Shown here: piece by piece, positions 1-10,945 of the stretch
Layout of the letters: every line of letters begins with the position of its first letter
Numbering within the stretch: the stretch's first letter is position 1
From: Strongyloides papillosus
Lineage: Eukaryota > Nematoda > Chromadorea > Rhabditida > Strongyloididae
Direction of reading: 5' to 3'
Length of the DNA stretch: 64,000 bases
Assembly (NCBI GenBank): GCA_005656395.1
Contig: SRSI01000013.1
Span: 1,364,001-1,428,000, forward strand
The notes under the pieces: model-generated
The model's input: only the letters and a program-made list of their open reading frames with translations
Databases searched by the model: none
Told to the model about the DNA's origin: nothing
Position numbers and translations under genes: made by a program

Positions 1-2727
1 AAAATGTGGTACTTTTTTTTAGTAAATATAAAAGTTTGTTGTATGAAGGAATTTTAATAACAGTAATATATTATAAATTTATACTAAAAATGATTTTTAT
101 TGTTATGACCAATAAGGTAAAAATAAGTAGAAAAAAGAAGGAGGAGGAAGAAGGAGAAGAAAATTCATGAGAATGTATCTATTTTTCGCGGTTATTTTTA
201 AAAAAGAAAAATAAAGAAGAGAATTTAATTGTCAAAAGTGGTAAACTAAAAATTTGCAGTATGTAGATGATGATATGAGGAAAGAGATGATAGTATGTGG
301 TTAAATAATAGTACATGCCAATCATAATTTTTCAACAAAAAAAATTTTATTTGTTGGAGAAATAAAGATAACGGAATTGATTTTTATAGGTGATGGAAAT
401 AAAAGATATTGCGCAAAAAAGATATCACAATCAGGTAAATAGTGATAGCAATATAAAATAATGAAAATGTTAACAATAGTTTTTAAATATTTAAAAATGA
501 AAAAAAAGTAAATTACATGTAATAGATAGATAATGTAAAAAGAATTATATGTAAAATATGTATTTTATTTTCGAAGGTAAGAGAATGGTGTATTAAAAAT
601 TAATTAATTAACTAGGAAAAATGGCATTATTTATGGAGAGTAGTTTTATTAATAAGAATTGATAAGAAAAAATAATAAAAAAGGTCATTTCTTAATTTTA
701 GCAATACAAATTTTCAATAATCAAGCCTATTAGTAACTAGTATTAATTTATCGTAAAGATAGAATGATGAAAAGAAAATAATTGTTTCTTCTCTATTTTC
801 TTCTCCTTATTTTGACATGAGAATTACAAAATTATCCATACAATAACTGTAAAAAGATTGAAAGATAATTAATAATATAAAGCGATTAATGCTAATTATT
901 AAAACTAAATCAATTTATTTTTTAATTAAGTATCAAAAGTCAAGAAGTGAATGAATTATGCTAATGATTTTGTTTGATTGAAAAGATAGATTAAATGAGT
1001 CAATTATATGTAACAAAATTGAAGAAATAATTTTTTTGTACAAGTTATTATACAATAATTTTAATGATATGAAAATTTTTTTATGTATCATTATTTTAAC
1101 TACATTAAGTAGGAAGGAGAAAAAATATTTATTAATTTGTTTTATGTTAATGTATAATAAATTAAAAATAATATATGCATAATATAATATTATTTTAGGG
1201 TTGAGCTATAAAATTTAAATAAAAATTTAATGATAATTTCAATGAATGTAGAATAGATATATAATATAATTAAATTGAATAGAAAATCGAAGGGATTTTA
1301 TTTTTGTTAGTTAGAATCAAAAATATTTTTATGAAGTGTATTTTGCCAATATAAAACTTTATGTAAGACTCTGAGATAATCTGATTTTGCTTAGTGATTA
1401 GTAACACTATATATTTTTAGATAAGTGTATCAACTTAGCAGTTACATATTATAAATAGTAATGGTAGGTATGTAAAATGTAGATCTTATAATAATAGAAT
1501 AGTCAATATAAGTGTGATTATTTTGAGTGAAAAGTTTCTTAAAATAAATTTTTGCTTATGTGATAAAAATAATAATATAATTATGAGGAGAGTCAGTATA
1601 AATTTATTATAAAAGAAAGACGAAAGAAGAAATTAAGGGAATGTGTTTGATTATTACTTGATCTTAATTTAAATATCTAGTGACTCAATATGTATCTTTA
1701 TTATACATCAAAAAATCTTTGAAGATATATTTATTATGATAAATAAAGAACTGTCAATTTTAACACTTATAATGTTAAGAATTTGTTTATAAAGATTACA
1801 GTATTGAGATGATGAATTATACAAAATATTTATAATTAGTAACAATTTTGTACATTTAATGCACCTTTTGTTGGAGTATATAATGTAGATACTTAAAATG
1901 GTACCTAAGAAATTATTGAAGCTGAAAAAAGAAGTGTGAAGATAAATGTTTAAAGATGATGACAACATATTAATAATGAAGAAGTTGTCTCTTTGGGTCG
2001 CCACATGTTATGATAGGAACGATACTTTTTGCCTTTGAAGCCTTCCGCCATTTTGTTATGATTGATTAATTGGGTCAGTACTAATATAATGAATCTTTAA
2101 ATAGTCCATGTTCTTATCTTCTTTAAAAACTCATAAAAAAAGGTTATTTATTATATTTATATAGAAATAATGATTGAAATCAAAAGCAACAAATAAATTA
2201 TGTCAACTCACAAAAAGGTACCTTTTTAATGATGATATATTTTCTTTTATTATTTTTTTCCATAAAAAGGTTTAATCTTCTTTTACATGTGTGTAATGAT
2301 TATAGATAATGAAACAATTATCAAAATAATCTAATTCTAATAACCTTCTAGAGTTATAGGAAAACAACAATAGTGATATGACTTTTGACAATTTAAAGTA
2401 ATGTGTATATACGAATGACAAATTATATAATAAAGTAATAAAACGATTTTTGATTTTTTTATTTGTAAATATATCAATTTGTGTTGATAATAAATTTGGT
2501 TACCAGAAACATTTTTATTGTATTATAATTTTAACATCTCAGAAGGTAAAAAGAGAAATGTTGTTGTATGTATGTGTGTAAAAAATTTCCCAATATAAAA
2601 ATGTTTTTTGCAACGAAAGATTGTTTAGTTGAGAAACGTCCAATGAAACAATCATTTGACGAACATCATTAATTAGGTATTAACCTATAATCCTTTAAAT
2701 ATTAAATCTTTACTAATATCCTTATTA
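1..2727. other. Gene-poor A+T-rich DNA
   Basis: No credible coding signal on either strand; the longest open frames are low-complexity I/L/K/N translations expected by chance at this base composition. One visible structure is a perfect 16-base palindrome, AAAAAGGTACCTTTTT, around 2213-2230. The stretch near 1990-2060 is less A+T-rich and on the minus strand contains TGGCGACC after ACATG, which resembles a retroelement primer-binding site, but no LTR could be delimited. Confidence 0.6.
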
Positions 2728-2741
2728 TCTTTTTACTTTAG
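2728..2741 (+). promoter_or_regulatory. Splice acceptor ahead of peroxiredoxin start
   Basis: A pyrimidine-rich tract ending in TTTACTTTAG, with AG at 2740-2741, lies 17 bases before the ATG at 2759. No upstream donor or exon is obvious, so the likeliest use is spliced-leader trans-splicing, as in many nematode genes. A 5' UTR cis-intron is the alternative. Confidence 0.55.
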
Positions 2742-2758
2742 AAGTACCATCTGGAAAC

Positions 2759-3486
2759 ATGAATTTCCTTAAATTTGCAGGAACACAATTATTAAAGGCT
2801 AATAAAGTAAATTCATTTTTAAATAATGGTGTACGTATGGCTAGTACGATTAGACCATTAGGACCTAAAAATAAAATTCCAGAATTTAAAGGAACTGCTG
2901 TTGTTGATGGAGAATTTAAGACAATCTCTGACAAAGATTACCAAGGGAAATGGGTTGTAATGTTCTTCTATCCACTTGACTTTACTTTTGTATGCCCAAC
3001 TGAGATTATTGCTTTCAGTGAGAAAGCTAAAGAATTCAAAAGTTTAGGAGCTGAGGCAATTGCTTGTTCATGTGATTCCCATTTCTCACATCTCGCATGG
3101 GTTAACACTCCAAGAAAGAAGGGTGGCTTAGGAGATATGGAGATTCCAGTTTTGGCTGACTTTAATAAGGATATCTCAAGAAGTTTTGGTGTTCTGGATG
3201 AGGAGTCTGGTTTGTCCTACCGTGGATTGTTTATCATTGATCCAAAAGGAAATATTCGTCATTCAAGTGTCAACGACCTTCCAGTTGGAAGAAGTGTTTC
3301 TGAAACATTACGTCTTCTTAAAGCTTTCCAATTTGTTGACAAACATGGAGAAGGTTAGTTGATATAATCGTTTAAAGTCTAAGAAATTGTATATTATTTT
3401 TTTTAGTTTGCCCAGCTGAATGGGAAGAAGGAAAAGATACAATTAATCCATCTCAAGCTTCTAAATATTTTGAAAAAGTTAACTAA
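2759..3486 (+). CDS. prdx-3: Mitochondrial-type 2-Cys peroxiredoxin (Prx3-like), two exons
   Basis: Thiol peroxidase that reduces hydrogen peroxide, probably with thioredoxin as reductant. Exon 1 is 2759-3353, a 53-bp GT-AG intron spans 3354-3406 and exon 2 is 3407-3486, giving about 224 residues. The frame restores exactly across the splice: exon 1 ends HGE plus one base and exon 2 completes VCPAEW. The peroxidatic cysteine is C79 in DFTFVCPTE and the resolving cysteine is about C200 in VCPAEW. The GGLG loop (near residue 120) and C-terminal YF (ASKYFEKVN) are both present, the pair associated with hyperoxidation-sensitive eukaryotic Prx. The first 26 residues are basic and hydroxylated with no acidic residue, which fits a mitochondrial presequence; a second in-frame Met (MASTIRP) would give a cytosolic-like form. 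Nematode PRDX-3 is the best match; PRDX-2 is the alternative. Confidence 0.95.
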
Positions 3487-4886
3487 AGTAGAATAAGAAA
3501 GATGTTAGGTCATTATATAACATGTTAAAGGTATTCTTGTAACCATATTTATTATAAATGCAAAAATATGATTTAAATTCTGAATTATCTTTAATGAAAT
3601 AAAATTGTTTTGCTCGTATATCGTTTGTGTTATGTATACTTTTCATTATACAAGTAATCTTATTTGATGTAATTTAAGAAATGTCTATGAATAATTATAA
3701 TTACAGTATCATTTGTTTTTATTAATCATTAATACACTTTGAAATGATGTATTCGTTTGTTAATTAAAAATTTCAATATCATAAAATTAAAAAAAATAAC
3801 ATTGATTATACATGTAAAAATATTTTAAAGTGCGTTCGTTTTATAAAATAACTTTATTTGTGAACGATATTCTTCAATATGGGAAAAATAAAGTAATTAA
3901 TGTGTTTTTTTATTCAGTTAAACATTCGGAAATAAGGTTAAAAAAGATGTTTATTTAATGTCTACGTGTTATTTGTTTCATCAAATAATTTGCATGTTGA
4001 TATAAAGAAATATTACAACCAAATTATATTGAATGTAAATTCTGTTTTAACACACTATTAAATTTATTTGATATTAAAAATATTAACAACCTGCAATTTT
4101 AAAATTAAGGGAATGATTATTATTTGATAATAACATTGTAAAATATTTTTCGATGTTTTTGGATTTTTAAAGAAATTATCACTATCTAATAACAAAATAA
4201 ACATTTTAACTAAAGTTTAAAGGGAACAATCTTATCATTATTTAAATAATGTTTCTTGTAAACAGTATTATTTATAATTTTTAATTTATTTAACACTCCA
4301 AATCAAAATATAATTTGTAAATAGTCTGAAATTTTAAGAAGGGGAGAAATTTCTTTAAATATAGTGATTTATAAGAAATAATAGCATGAAATATCATTAT
4401 AAACAATTATTCTTTTTAAAAATTATATAAGGTTTTTAAAATAAAATGAAATTAACATAGTGTTTACATTAATTTAAATTTATGATAAGCGATAAAACAC
4501 TTATTAAATTTTCTTGATAATAAGCGATATTTTTATTTCTTGTACTCAATGTGAAATTAAACAAAAAACAGAAGTTTTATTGATGTAAAATACATAAATA
4601 GATAATAAAATTGTTAAGGAAATAAACCATTGAAACTATTGAGTTGTATATTATCTTTTATGTTGACAAAACATTGATACGTATTTGACATAATTACTAC
4701 ATATTGATTGTAATATCATTATCTATATTTTAATATGTTTTGTAAAGTCCTACAAAATGAATAAAAAATATATAGATAAATAGTAGAAAAAAATAAAGGA
4801 AAAAGGCAATGTAGAATTACATAGTAAACTCATTTGATCATTTATTTAAATATAAAAATAAATCTTAATTATGATTACTTTATATA
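3487..4886. other. Intergenic, no gene seen
   Basis: 3' flank of the peroxiredoxin gene, with AATAAA-like signals near 3597-3603, followed by A+T-rich DNA. No open frame with plausible composition and no clear repeat. Confidence 0.6.
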
Positions 4887-5249
4887 TTAGGTTGTTGCAC
4901 AAGATCTCTCGTTTTTTTCAATGTCATCTTATATTATCAGAAAAATATGATTGCAATGGGTATAAAATTATGTTATTATTATAATTAAGTAGTATCACTT
5001 TTTAACTTTATAATTTGTACAATCACAACTTGTCATACTATCAATTTTAGAGTTTCTTTTGCTAAAACTTAGATGTTGTTAGAGGTTAATTTCGACAATG
5101 TATTTTTAATGAGCTTTGACTAAGATATAACACAACTGGAGCTTCTAAAAATTTATGTAGAGCATTGGAGGAAAGTGTAATAAGTGTCAAAGGAAATCAA
5201 AGATTGTTTTCGAAGTGTCGGGATGGGGAAATAAATCTTAAAAATAAGC
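4887..5249 (+). mobile_element. Mariner fragment: 5' terminus plus transposase N-terminus
   Basis: A TA at 4885-4886 is followed by TTAGGTTGTTGCACAAG, a mariner-type terminal inverted repeat. About 200 bp on, frame 5090-5241 translates as a decayed mariner helix-turn-helix: CIFNEL, one stop, then RYNTTGASKNLCRALEES and NQRLFSKCRDGEINL. This parallels the family's pattern (I..ML.EF..G..A.EA.RN....G...V....VQRWF.+FR.GD..L). The catalytic domain and the 3' inverted repeat are not found, so the copy is truncated and inactive. A degraded relative of the same terminus may lie at about 21262. Confidence 0.6.
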
Positions 5250-5687
5250 ATTAATTTGTAAACTTTTTGTTTCCAACTAAGATTTTTTGAAGTTCTATCA
5301 CGTGAAACTCTTTTTTATGATCTCTAATATGATATGTTATCAAAATTAAACAAGAAATAAAAAAAAGCAAAATTTGAACAAGATCAAAAACATATCCATC
5401 AGTATGATTACGAATAACTTTAAAGAACCGAATAAATCTGGACAAATTAAGCTACGAAAATTTCCCCAAATTAAAAAAACTCTTCAAGTGTACTTCATCC
5501 AACTACTGCTTATTTTCGTGTATACGTAACTTTTTAAACAGTAAAGGCTTCAGTAATTTGATGAAGTAAATATTAAATTTCTTTAAAAACTTTTCAAAAA
5601 GATTAATAAATTCTACACATCTGGAATCTATAAGTGTCTACCAAATGTAGGCAAGTTTTATTTCTCTACAATCAGAGTTATATCGTA
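5250..5687. other. Spacer between mariner fragment and TA-flanked element
   Basis: A 64-codon minus-strand open frame (5251-5445) contains one hydrophobic stretch but no family signal, and overlaps what would be the lost part of the mariner copy. Not called as a gene. Confidence 0.5.
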
Positions 5688-6858
5688 CACACAAAACCTA
5701 AACATGTCTTTTCGACCAAAAATGCTCAGAATGCTAAAAAATGCAGGTGATGTTAAAATAACCAACCATCCGAAATGAGGTAGGCGACAGACTACATTCT
5801 ACCCCATTTTACATCTACATTCTAAATCATTTTTTATGCTATTGTCGTACACATTTTCCATATATATTTTTATATCATTTTGTGTGAACATTGAACTTTG
5901 TTTTGCATATACATTTCTACCTCGTTTTGTATATGCAAAATGAGCTTGAATTTAGCTTGTAGTTTTATCTATCTCAAATGTTTTTTAGACTTCCAAGTTT
6001 TTTTAGTAATTGATTCTGTTTTGAAATTATCATAAATTTTTATTTGTTTATTTACCCACTTTATACTATTTCACAAACTTATTAATGTTTTTACACAAAT
6101 TTGAAAGTTAATACTAAAAGGTAATAGCAAATATAAAATAATAAAAAAAAATAACGCCAATTAGTTTTTAAAAACACATACTTTTATGTATTTTTACATC
6201 ATTACATTTACTTTAAAACAGTAGAAATTATTTACTAGTCTTATAGATCTAATGAATATCAAGTACAATAATATTAATAATAATTAATTAGATATATTCA
6301 CCTGTTTAAGTCTCTCACCAAATTAGGCGTACTTAAAAAGTTTAATTTGATATAAACGCGATAGATAGCTACTACTGTGAAATTCAACATCTTTAGTTTT
6401 AGTTAGTAGTCTTATAAAAATTAAAACATTTGGAACTTTTTATATTGATATAAAACTAAGATCATAATATGTTAACATAAAAGAAATTTCGCAACCACTT
6501 ATTACTACAACAATTTTAGGCATTAAATGTTGCATGATTATTTTATAGAGTAAGGATTATGATTACTAGTAGCAGTTTTAGATGGTGATTTTATGTGTGT
6601 ATGAAATTTTAAAAAACCACTGAGAAACTCTAAATTGTTAGTTGATTGAAGAGAATCAAGAGTGTACTGCAAATAGTGCGGTTTTTTAGTGAACATTGTG
6701 AGAAAAACTCACTTATTGTAGAGTTTATTCTTAAAATAGGATGAATATTTTTTTACTTTGTTTGCTTTTAATATTTTTAACAGGATGGTTAAAAACAGCT
6801 TTTAAAATATCTATCATTTATTTTTGTTTGTTTGTTTTGTTACTTATTAACCCTTTGC

Positions 6859-6932
6859 GGTCGTATGCTTGCCCTCAGCCACCAAAGCTTTTTTACCGTC
6901 CCGGTCGTATGTCTGCTCTCAGCCACCAGAAC
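6859..6932. repeat. Subterminal direct repeat of piggyBac
   Basis: Two diverged copies of about 31 bases, 6859-6889 and 6902-6932, share CGGTCGTATG..TGC.CTCAGCCACCA. The first overlaps the terminal inverted repeat, so the second is an internal copy of terminal sequence. It could be a second transposase-binding site. No matching pair was seen at the 3' end. Confidence 0.7.
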
Positions 6933-7196
6933 AAAGAATCGTACGAATCTTAATTCTATTCATTCATGTATCAGTTCATACTTTCTTAAATAGTGAATTA
7001 CTATGCTCATCCATCTTAGTATAAAAGGTGGTAATTTAAATCTCTCCCAACAAGAAATTAGTTCGTATACTGTTTTAAGAAAAAATTGGTTGACCACTTT
7101 TATATTAAATAAATGAGTTTTTCAATACACACAAATTGTGTTTAACTGTAGTTAGGTATTCTCGCTTCTTAAGATATTTCAAAATAATACTCCAAA

Positions 7197-9000
7197 ATGG
7201 CAAAAAGAGAGTTGCCGAAAGAAGCATACTGTGAAACTGAAATTAGCGATGAAGAGTATTATTTTGACTCCTTGAATACCGACTCTGATATAGAAAGTCA
7301 TAACGATTGTAGTGATTCTAGTAGTGACATAGTTCCAGTAAAGCGACGACTAAGCCAATTAGTAATGTCCAGCGACAGTGAAGTAGAGGAAAATGATGAA
7401 AATGAAAACAGTAATATAAACGAATTTACTACCTGGAGAAACGTTACGAATGGAGACCAGCCACAATCAAAAATTAATTTATCGACGTGATCTAAGATTG
7501 TTGGACCTAATGTACCTGTTCATTGTACGGAACCCATCGACTTTTTCAGACTCTTCTTCACAGATACACTTCTTGAAACAATTGTACTAGAAACAAATAA
7601 ATATGCCAAAAATAAAATAGAACAGCAGAGGTTATCTGATAGATCAACATGGAATAATTGGATCAATGTTACGAAAGAAGAGTTAGCAGCGTTTTTGAGT
7701 GTAATCCTTAACATGAGTACTATATCAGTTCCTGATATGAAATATTATTGGACTAAGAAACATGTTGAAAACATACCATTTTTTAGAAATACATTTCGAT
7801 GGGGAAGATTTCTTCAAATATTTTGGATGTTACACTTGAATGAAAATGTTTCCAGTGATACAAATGATGTAAGGACGAGAATTCAAAAAGTGAAAAATTT
7901 TATCGACTATATTGATGGTAAATTCCAAAAGCATTTTACACCGGATAGAGAAATATCAATAGATGAGTCTGTTGTCAAATTTAAAGACAAAACTAGTTTT
8001 TTAACATAAAATCCTAAAAAGCCTATCAAATGGGGAATTCGTATTTATGAGTTATCAGATGCACGTACAGGATATATATATGCTATGCTTCCTTACTACG
8101 GAAGTGTTAGTACAGAATGTCTCATCCGTCTGGACCTCCCTGTCAGTTCAAGGATTGTTTTACAACTATATCACAAGCTCTTGACCGCAAATCCTAAGGC
8201 AAAAAGATATCATATCTTTACAGATAGATATTTTACAGAGATTCCATTAGTGCAGGAGCTTCTAAAACTAGACTGCTATTTAACTGGTACACTTAGTACA
8301 AACAAAAAATATGTACCTGCTATGGTAAAAAAAACCAGCTCTAACAAAAAGTAATACTGTTGCTGCCTATCGATCAGGTGACATTCTATTATTAGCATGG
8401 AAAGACAAGAGAATAATCACCATACTAAGCAGCTATGATACTTTAGCCACGACAACTATAGAAAGAAGGGTGAAACAAGGTAGCACCATCAACATTAGCA
8501 AACCAAATGTTATTACAAATTACAATATGAATAAGGGTGGTATTGATAAGGCTGACTAATTAGCAAGTTCATATTGTTTTATGAGAAAATCTTGCAAATG
8601 GTGGAGAAAGATTTTTTTCTGGAGATTAGAGGTTTGTACAATCAATAGCTACATCCTATATAAGGTGTCAACTAGAAGAGAAAACAGAACGCCTATGTCA
8701 CATTTTATGTTTGTCCGAAAATTGGTGGAACAACTTGTAGGTGATTTTCGTGATAGAGCATCTTCAAAACAAGGAAGACCATCAACCTCAGATAAAGAAG
8801 AAAGGCTTAATGGAAAACTGCATATATTGCGGCACTGTGAAGATATAAAAAGTAAAGATTGTATTGTATGTTGAAACAGAAAGATTATGGGTGGAAGACG
8901 CCAAACTAACTATTTTTGCGATACATGTAATCGAAAACCAGGACTGCATATTGGAGACTGTTTTGAAAGATACCATACGATGGAGAAATATAAAATATAA
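7197..9000 (+). pseudogene. piggyBac transposase pseudogene
   Basis: About 600 codons, readable almost end to end. Order: acidic N-terminus (EISDEEYYFDSLNTDSD); the family's PIDFFRLFFTDTLLE.IV.ETN block (near 7530-7600); catalytic domain; C-terminal cysteine-rich domain (CIVC..CDTC..C with H). All three expected catalytic aspartates are present: ISIDES (near 7960), the D of IFTDRYF (near 8205) and NKGGIDKAD (near 8540). Lesions: TGA at 7488, TAA at 8007, a frameshift near 8350, TAA right after KAD (near 8560) where the family has Gln, and TGA at 8872 inside the cysteine-rich domain. Few lesions and full colinearity imply fairly recent death. It cannot make a working protein as it stands. Confidence 0.93.
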
Positions 9001-9472
9001 TTTTTACATGTATCTTATCTTAAGCTAACAAAAGAATTAATAAATCTTGCATGTTATGTATCACTGATCTTTCAACGAAAAATAATTCCGACCAATACGA
9101 CAACCATGGCTAAATTTAATACGACCGCAAAGGGTTAATATTAAGTAGTGATGTCATATTCTATCGATAGAGAATAAATATTCCTATCAACTTACTGAAA
9201 AAAGTTTTAAAAATCTTTTAATTTAACATAATACGTAAGAAACTATGAAAGTTACAAACTGGTAGTAAACTATAGACTATACTCTAACCAATTTCGGATG
9301 TACATTCTACTTCATTTTGAACACATATTCTAATTCGTTTTGTATATGCAAAATGAGCTAGAATGTGTTTGCAAAACAGGTAAAATACCTAGGTTTCAAA
9401 ATACTATCGAATATAGCTCTTTTTTTATATAAATCGTATTGGTCTAAAAGACATGTTTAGGTTTTGTGTGTA

Positions 9473-10945
9473 ATACATTGCAAAGCAATGAAACTCATTA
9501 ATTTGAATAGAGCTTAAAAAATCAATTTAAAAAAAATTTTGATAAAGGCCATGTCTTTCAACCAAAGTTTTTTATCAAAAAATGTTTCATCGGTATGTAA
9601 TTGTAGTACTCTAGTTAGGCATTAGAACTTTTATGCTAGCAATTATTTCATATAATCATTCTGATAATGCCAGAAAATCTGAAAATGTTATCTTGAACTA
9701 CCATATATTTCAAAATTTTATTTTTATTTTTAAAATTAATGTCTGTAAACATTAGTATTATGTCATAACAATCACTTTACTATCTTGAATTATGGAAATA
9801 AATTGAATTTCCATCATCAAAGTATTGAACCATCAAAATGTGAAATGAATTTTCTGAGGCAAAAGTTGTACGATATATTCTATTTTTTTTTGGCAAAATT
9901 CTTTAAAAAATAAAGTACGAATTAAAGATGTTTTTTAATTGACTAACATTTTGTATTTATTTTAAACATTTTTTAAAAAAATTCTTCATTAGAAATTTGT
10001 AAACTACAAAATAAATCGACTATACTACTCGAAGTATAACATGGAAATTATTGTTCTTTATTACATTATCTCTTGAATTTATTATTTTTTTGTTGTAATT
10101 ATCACATATATTGCTTATTTTAGGTGATCCTTATTAAGATCAATTTCTGACATAATTTGGTAACATCTTTAATCACTTTCACCTCTTAACCTTTGTCTCT
10201 AATATATTTTCATAAAATTATATAGTATGAACTAAATTGTTCATCTGATTTATCAATTTTCTGCTTTTAAAATTTCTTTACTGTTCATGCCTTAGCACAT
10301 TTATTGTTACTTAGTTTTTGAAAAAAATAAATAATTATATTAATTAAAATACTCGCGATTCGAAAAGCCTTTTCAAATTACATAGAAAAATAAAATTGCA
10401 ACATTAAAACTTACATTGTATAATAATAAATAAAAAAAAGTTTACCGAAAGAAAGAAAAAAATGAATAATATAAATAGTTACTTAATAAGTATTTTATTA
10501 ATAAGTGCAGCCTTGTTTTATAGCACGAATATTCCAATATGTTTTTCAAGTAAGACTCGACTAAGTTGGTACAAAATGATAGTAAAAAGAATTTATTTAA
10601 AAATATAAGAAATTTAAGACTTTCTTTAAAACAAAAGCAATTTATTTATTTTTCTTAAATTATTTTTCAAGATTTTTCTAGATACTGGTTTATTATGTTG
10701 TATTTCTCAAGCATATATTACCTTGATCAATACAACATAAAAATCCATTTCATAACATTCAATCAAATTTATTTTGATATTTCATAATCTTTATACTAGA
10801 ATGTATTTGTTGAGGAGCATGTAGCAGCGGCCCTCGCTACACTTTCAAAGAGTCGCATTATCAAAGAAGTCAGAAACAACATTTTAAAAATTTATTAAGT
10901 TTTGGTAGATCTTCAATACTTTGCAATTTGAATTTACATTCCTGT
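9473..10945. other. Intergenic, no gene seen
   Basis: A+T-rich DNA with poly-T runs. No frame of plausible composition, no terminal repeats recognised. The short patch AGCAGCGGCCCTCGCTACA near 10823 is G+C-rich for this region but matches nothing I know. Confidence 0.6.

Larger units (their letters stand above)
6851..9134 (+). mobile_element. piggyBac transposon, complete ends, inactivated
   Basis: Perfect 16-bp terminal inverted repeats, CCCTTTGCGGTCGTAT at 6851-6866 and its reverse complement at 9119-9134, are flanked by TTAA at 6847-6850 and 9135-9138, the hallmark target duplication of piggyBac. Length is 2284 bp. It carries one transposase gene (7197-9000), broken by stops and a frameshift. 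Intact ends mean it could still be mobilised in trans by a related active copy. It sits inside the TA-flanked element 5688-9470, so it is the younger insertion. Confidence 0.95.
5688..9470. mobile_element. Non-autonomous TA-flanked transposon carrying a piggyBac insertion
   Basis: The ends are inverted repeats. 5688-5719 begins CACACAAAACCTAAACATGT and its reverse complement occupies 9439-9470, with one mismatch in about 32 bases. TA dinucleotides flank both sides (5686-5687 and 9471-9472), the target duplication of Tc1/mariner-type elements. No transposase belonging to this element is visible. Removing the piggyBac and one TTAA leaves about 1.5 kb. Inside both ends are degenerate repeats based on ACATTCTA..TCATTTTG, and a shared palindromic core CGTTTTGTATATGCAAAATG (5923-5942 and 9336-9355). 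The family is not recognised; MITE-like behaviour is inferred from structure only. Confidence 0.75.

Noticed and set aside
1708..2004. 98-codon minus-strand frame and a TGGCGACC primer-site-like word nearby
   Set aside because: The translation is I/L/N/S low complexity after the first residues, and no LTR pair or Gag could be found around the primer-like word.
5251..5445. 64-codon minus-strand frame with a hydrophobic run
   Set aside because: No start context, splice sites or family signal; lies in the lost part of the mariner copy.
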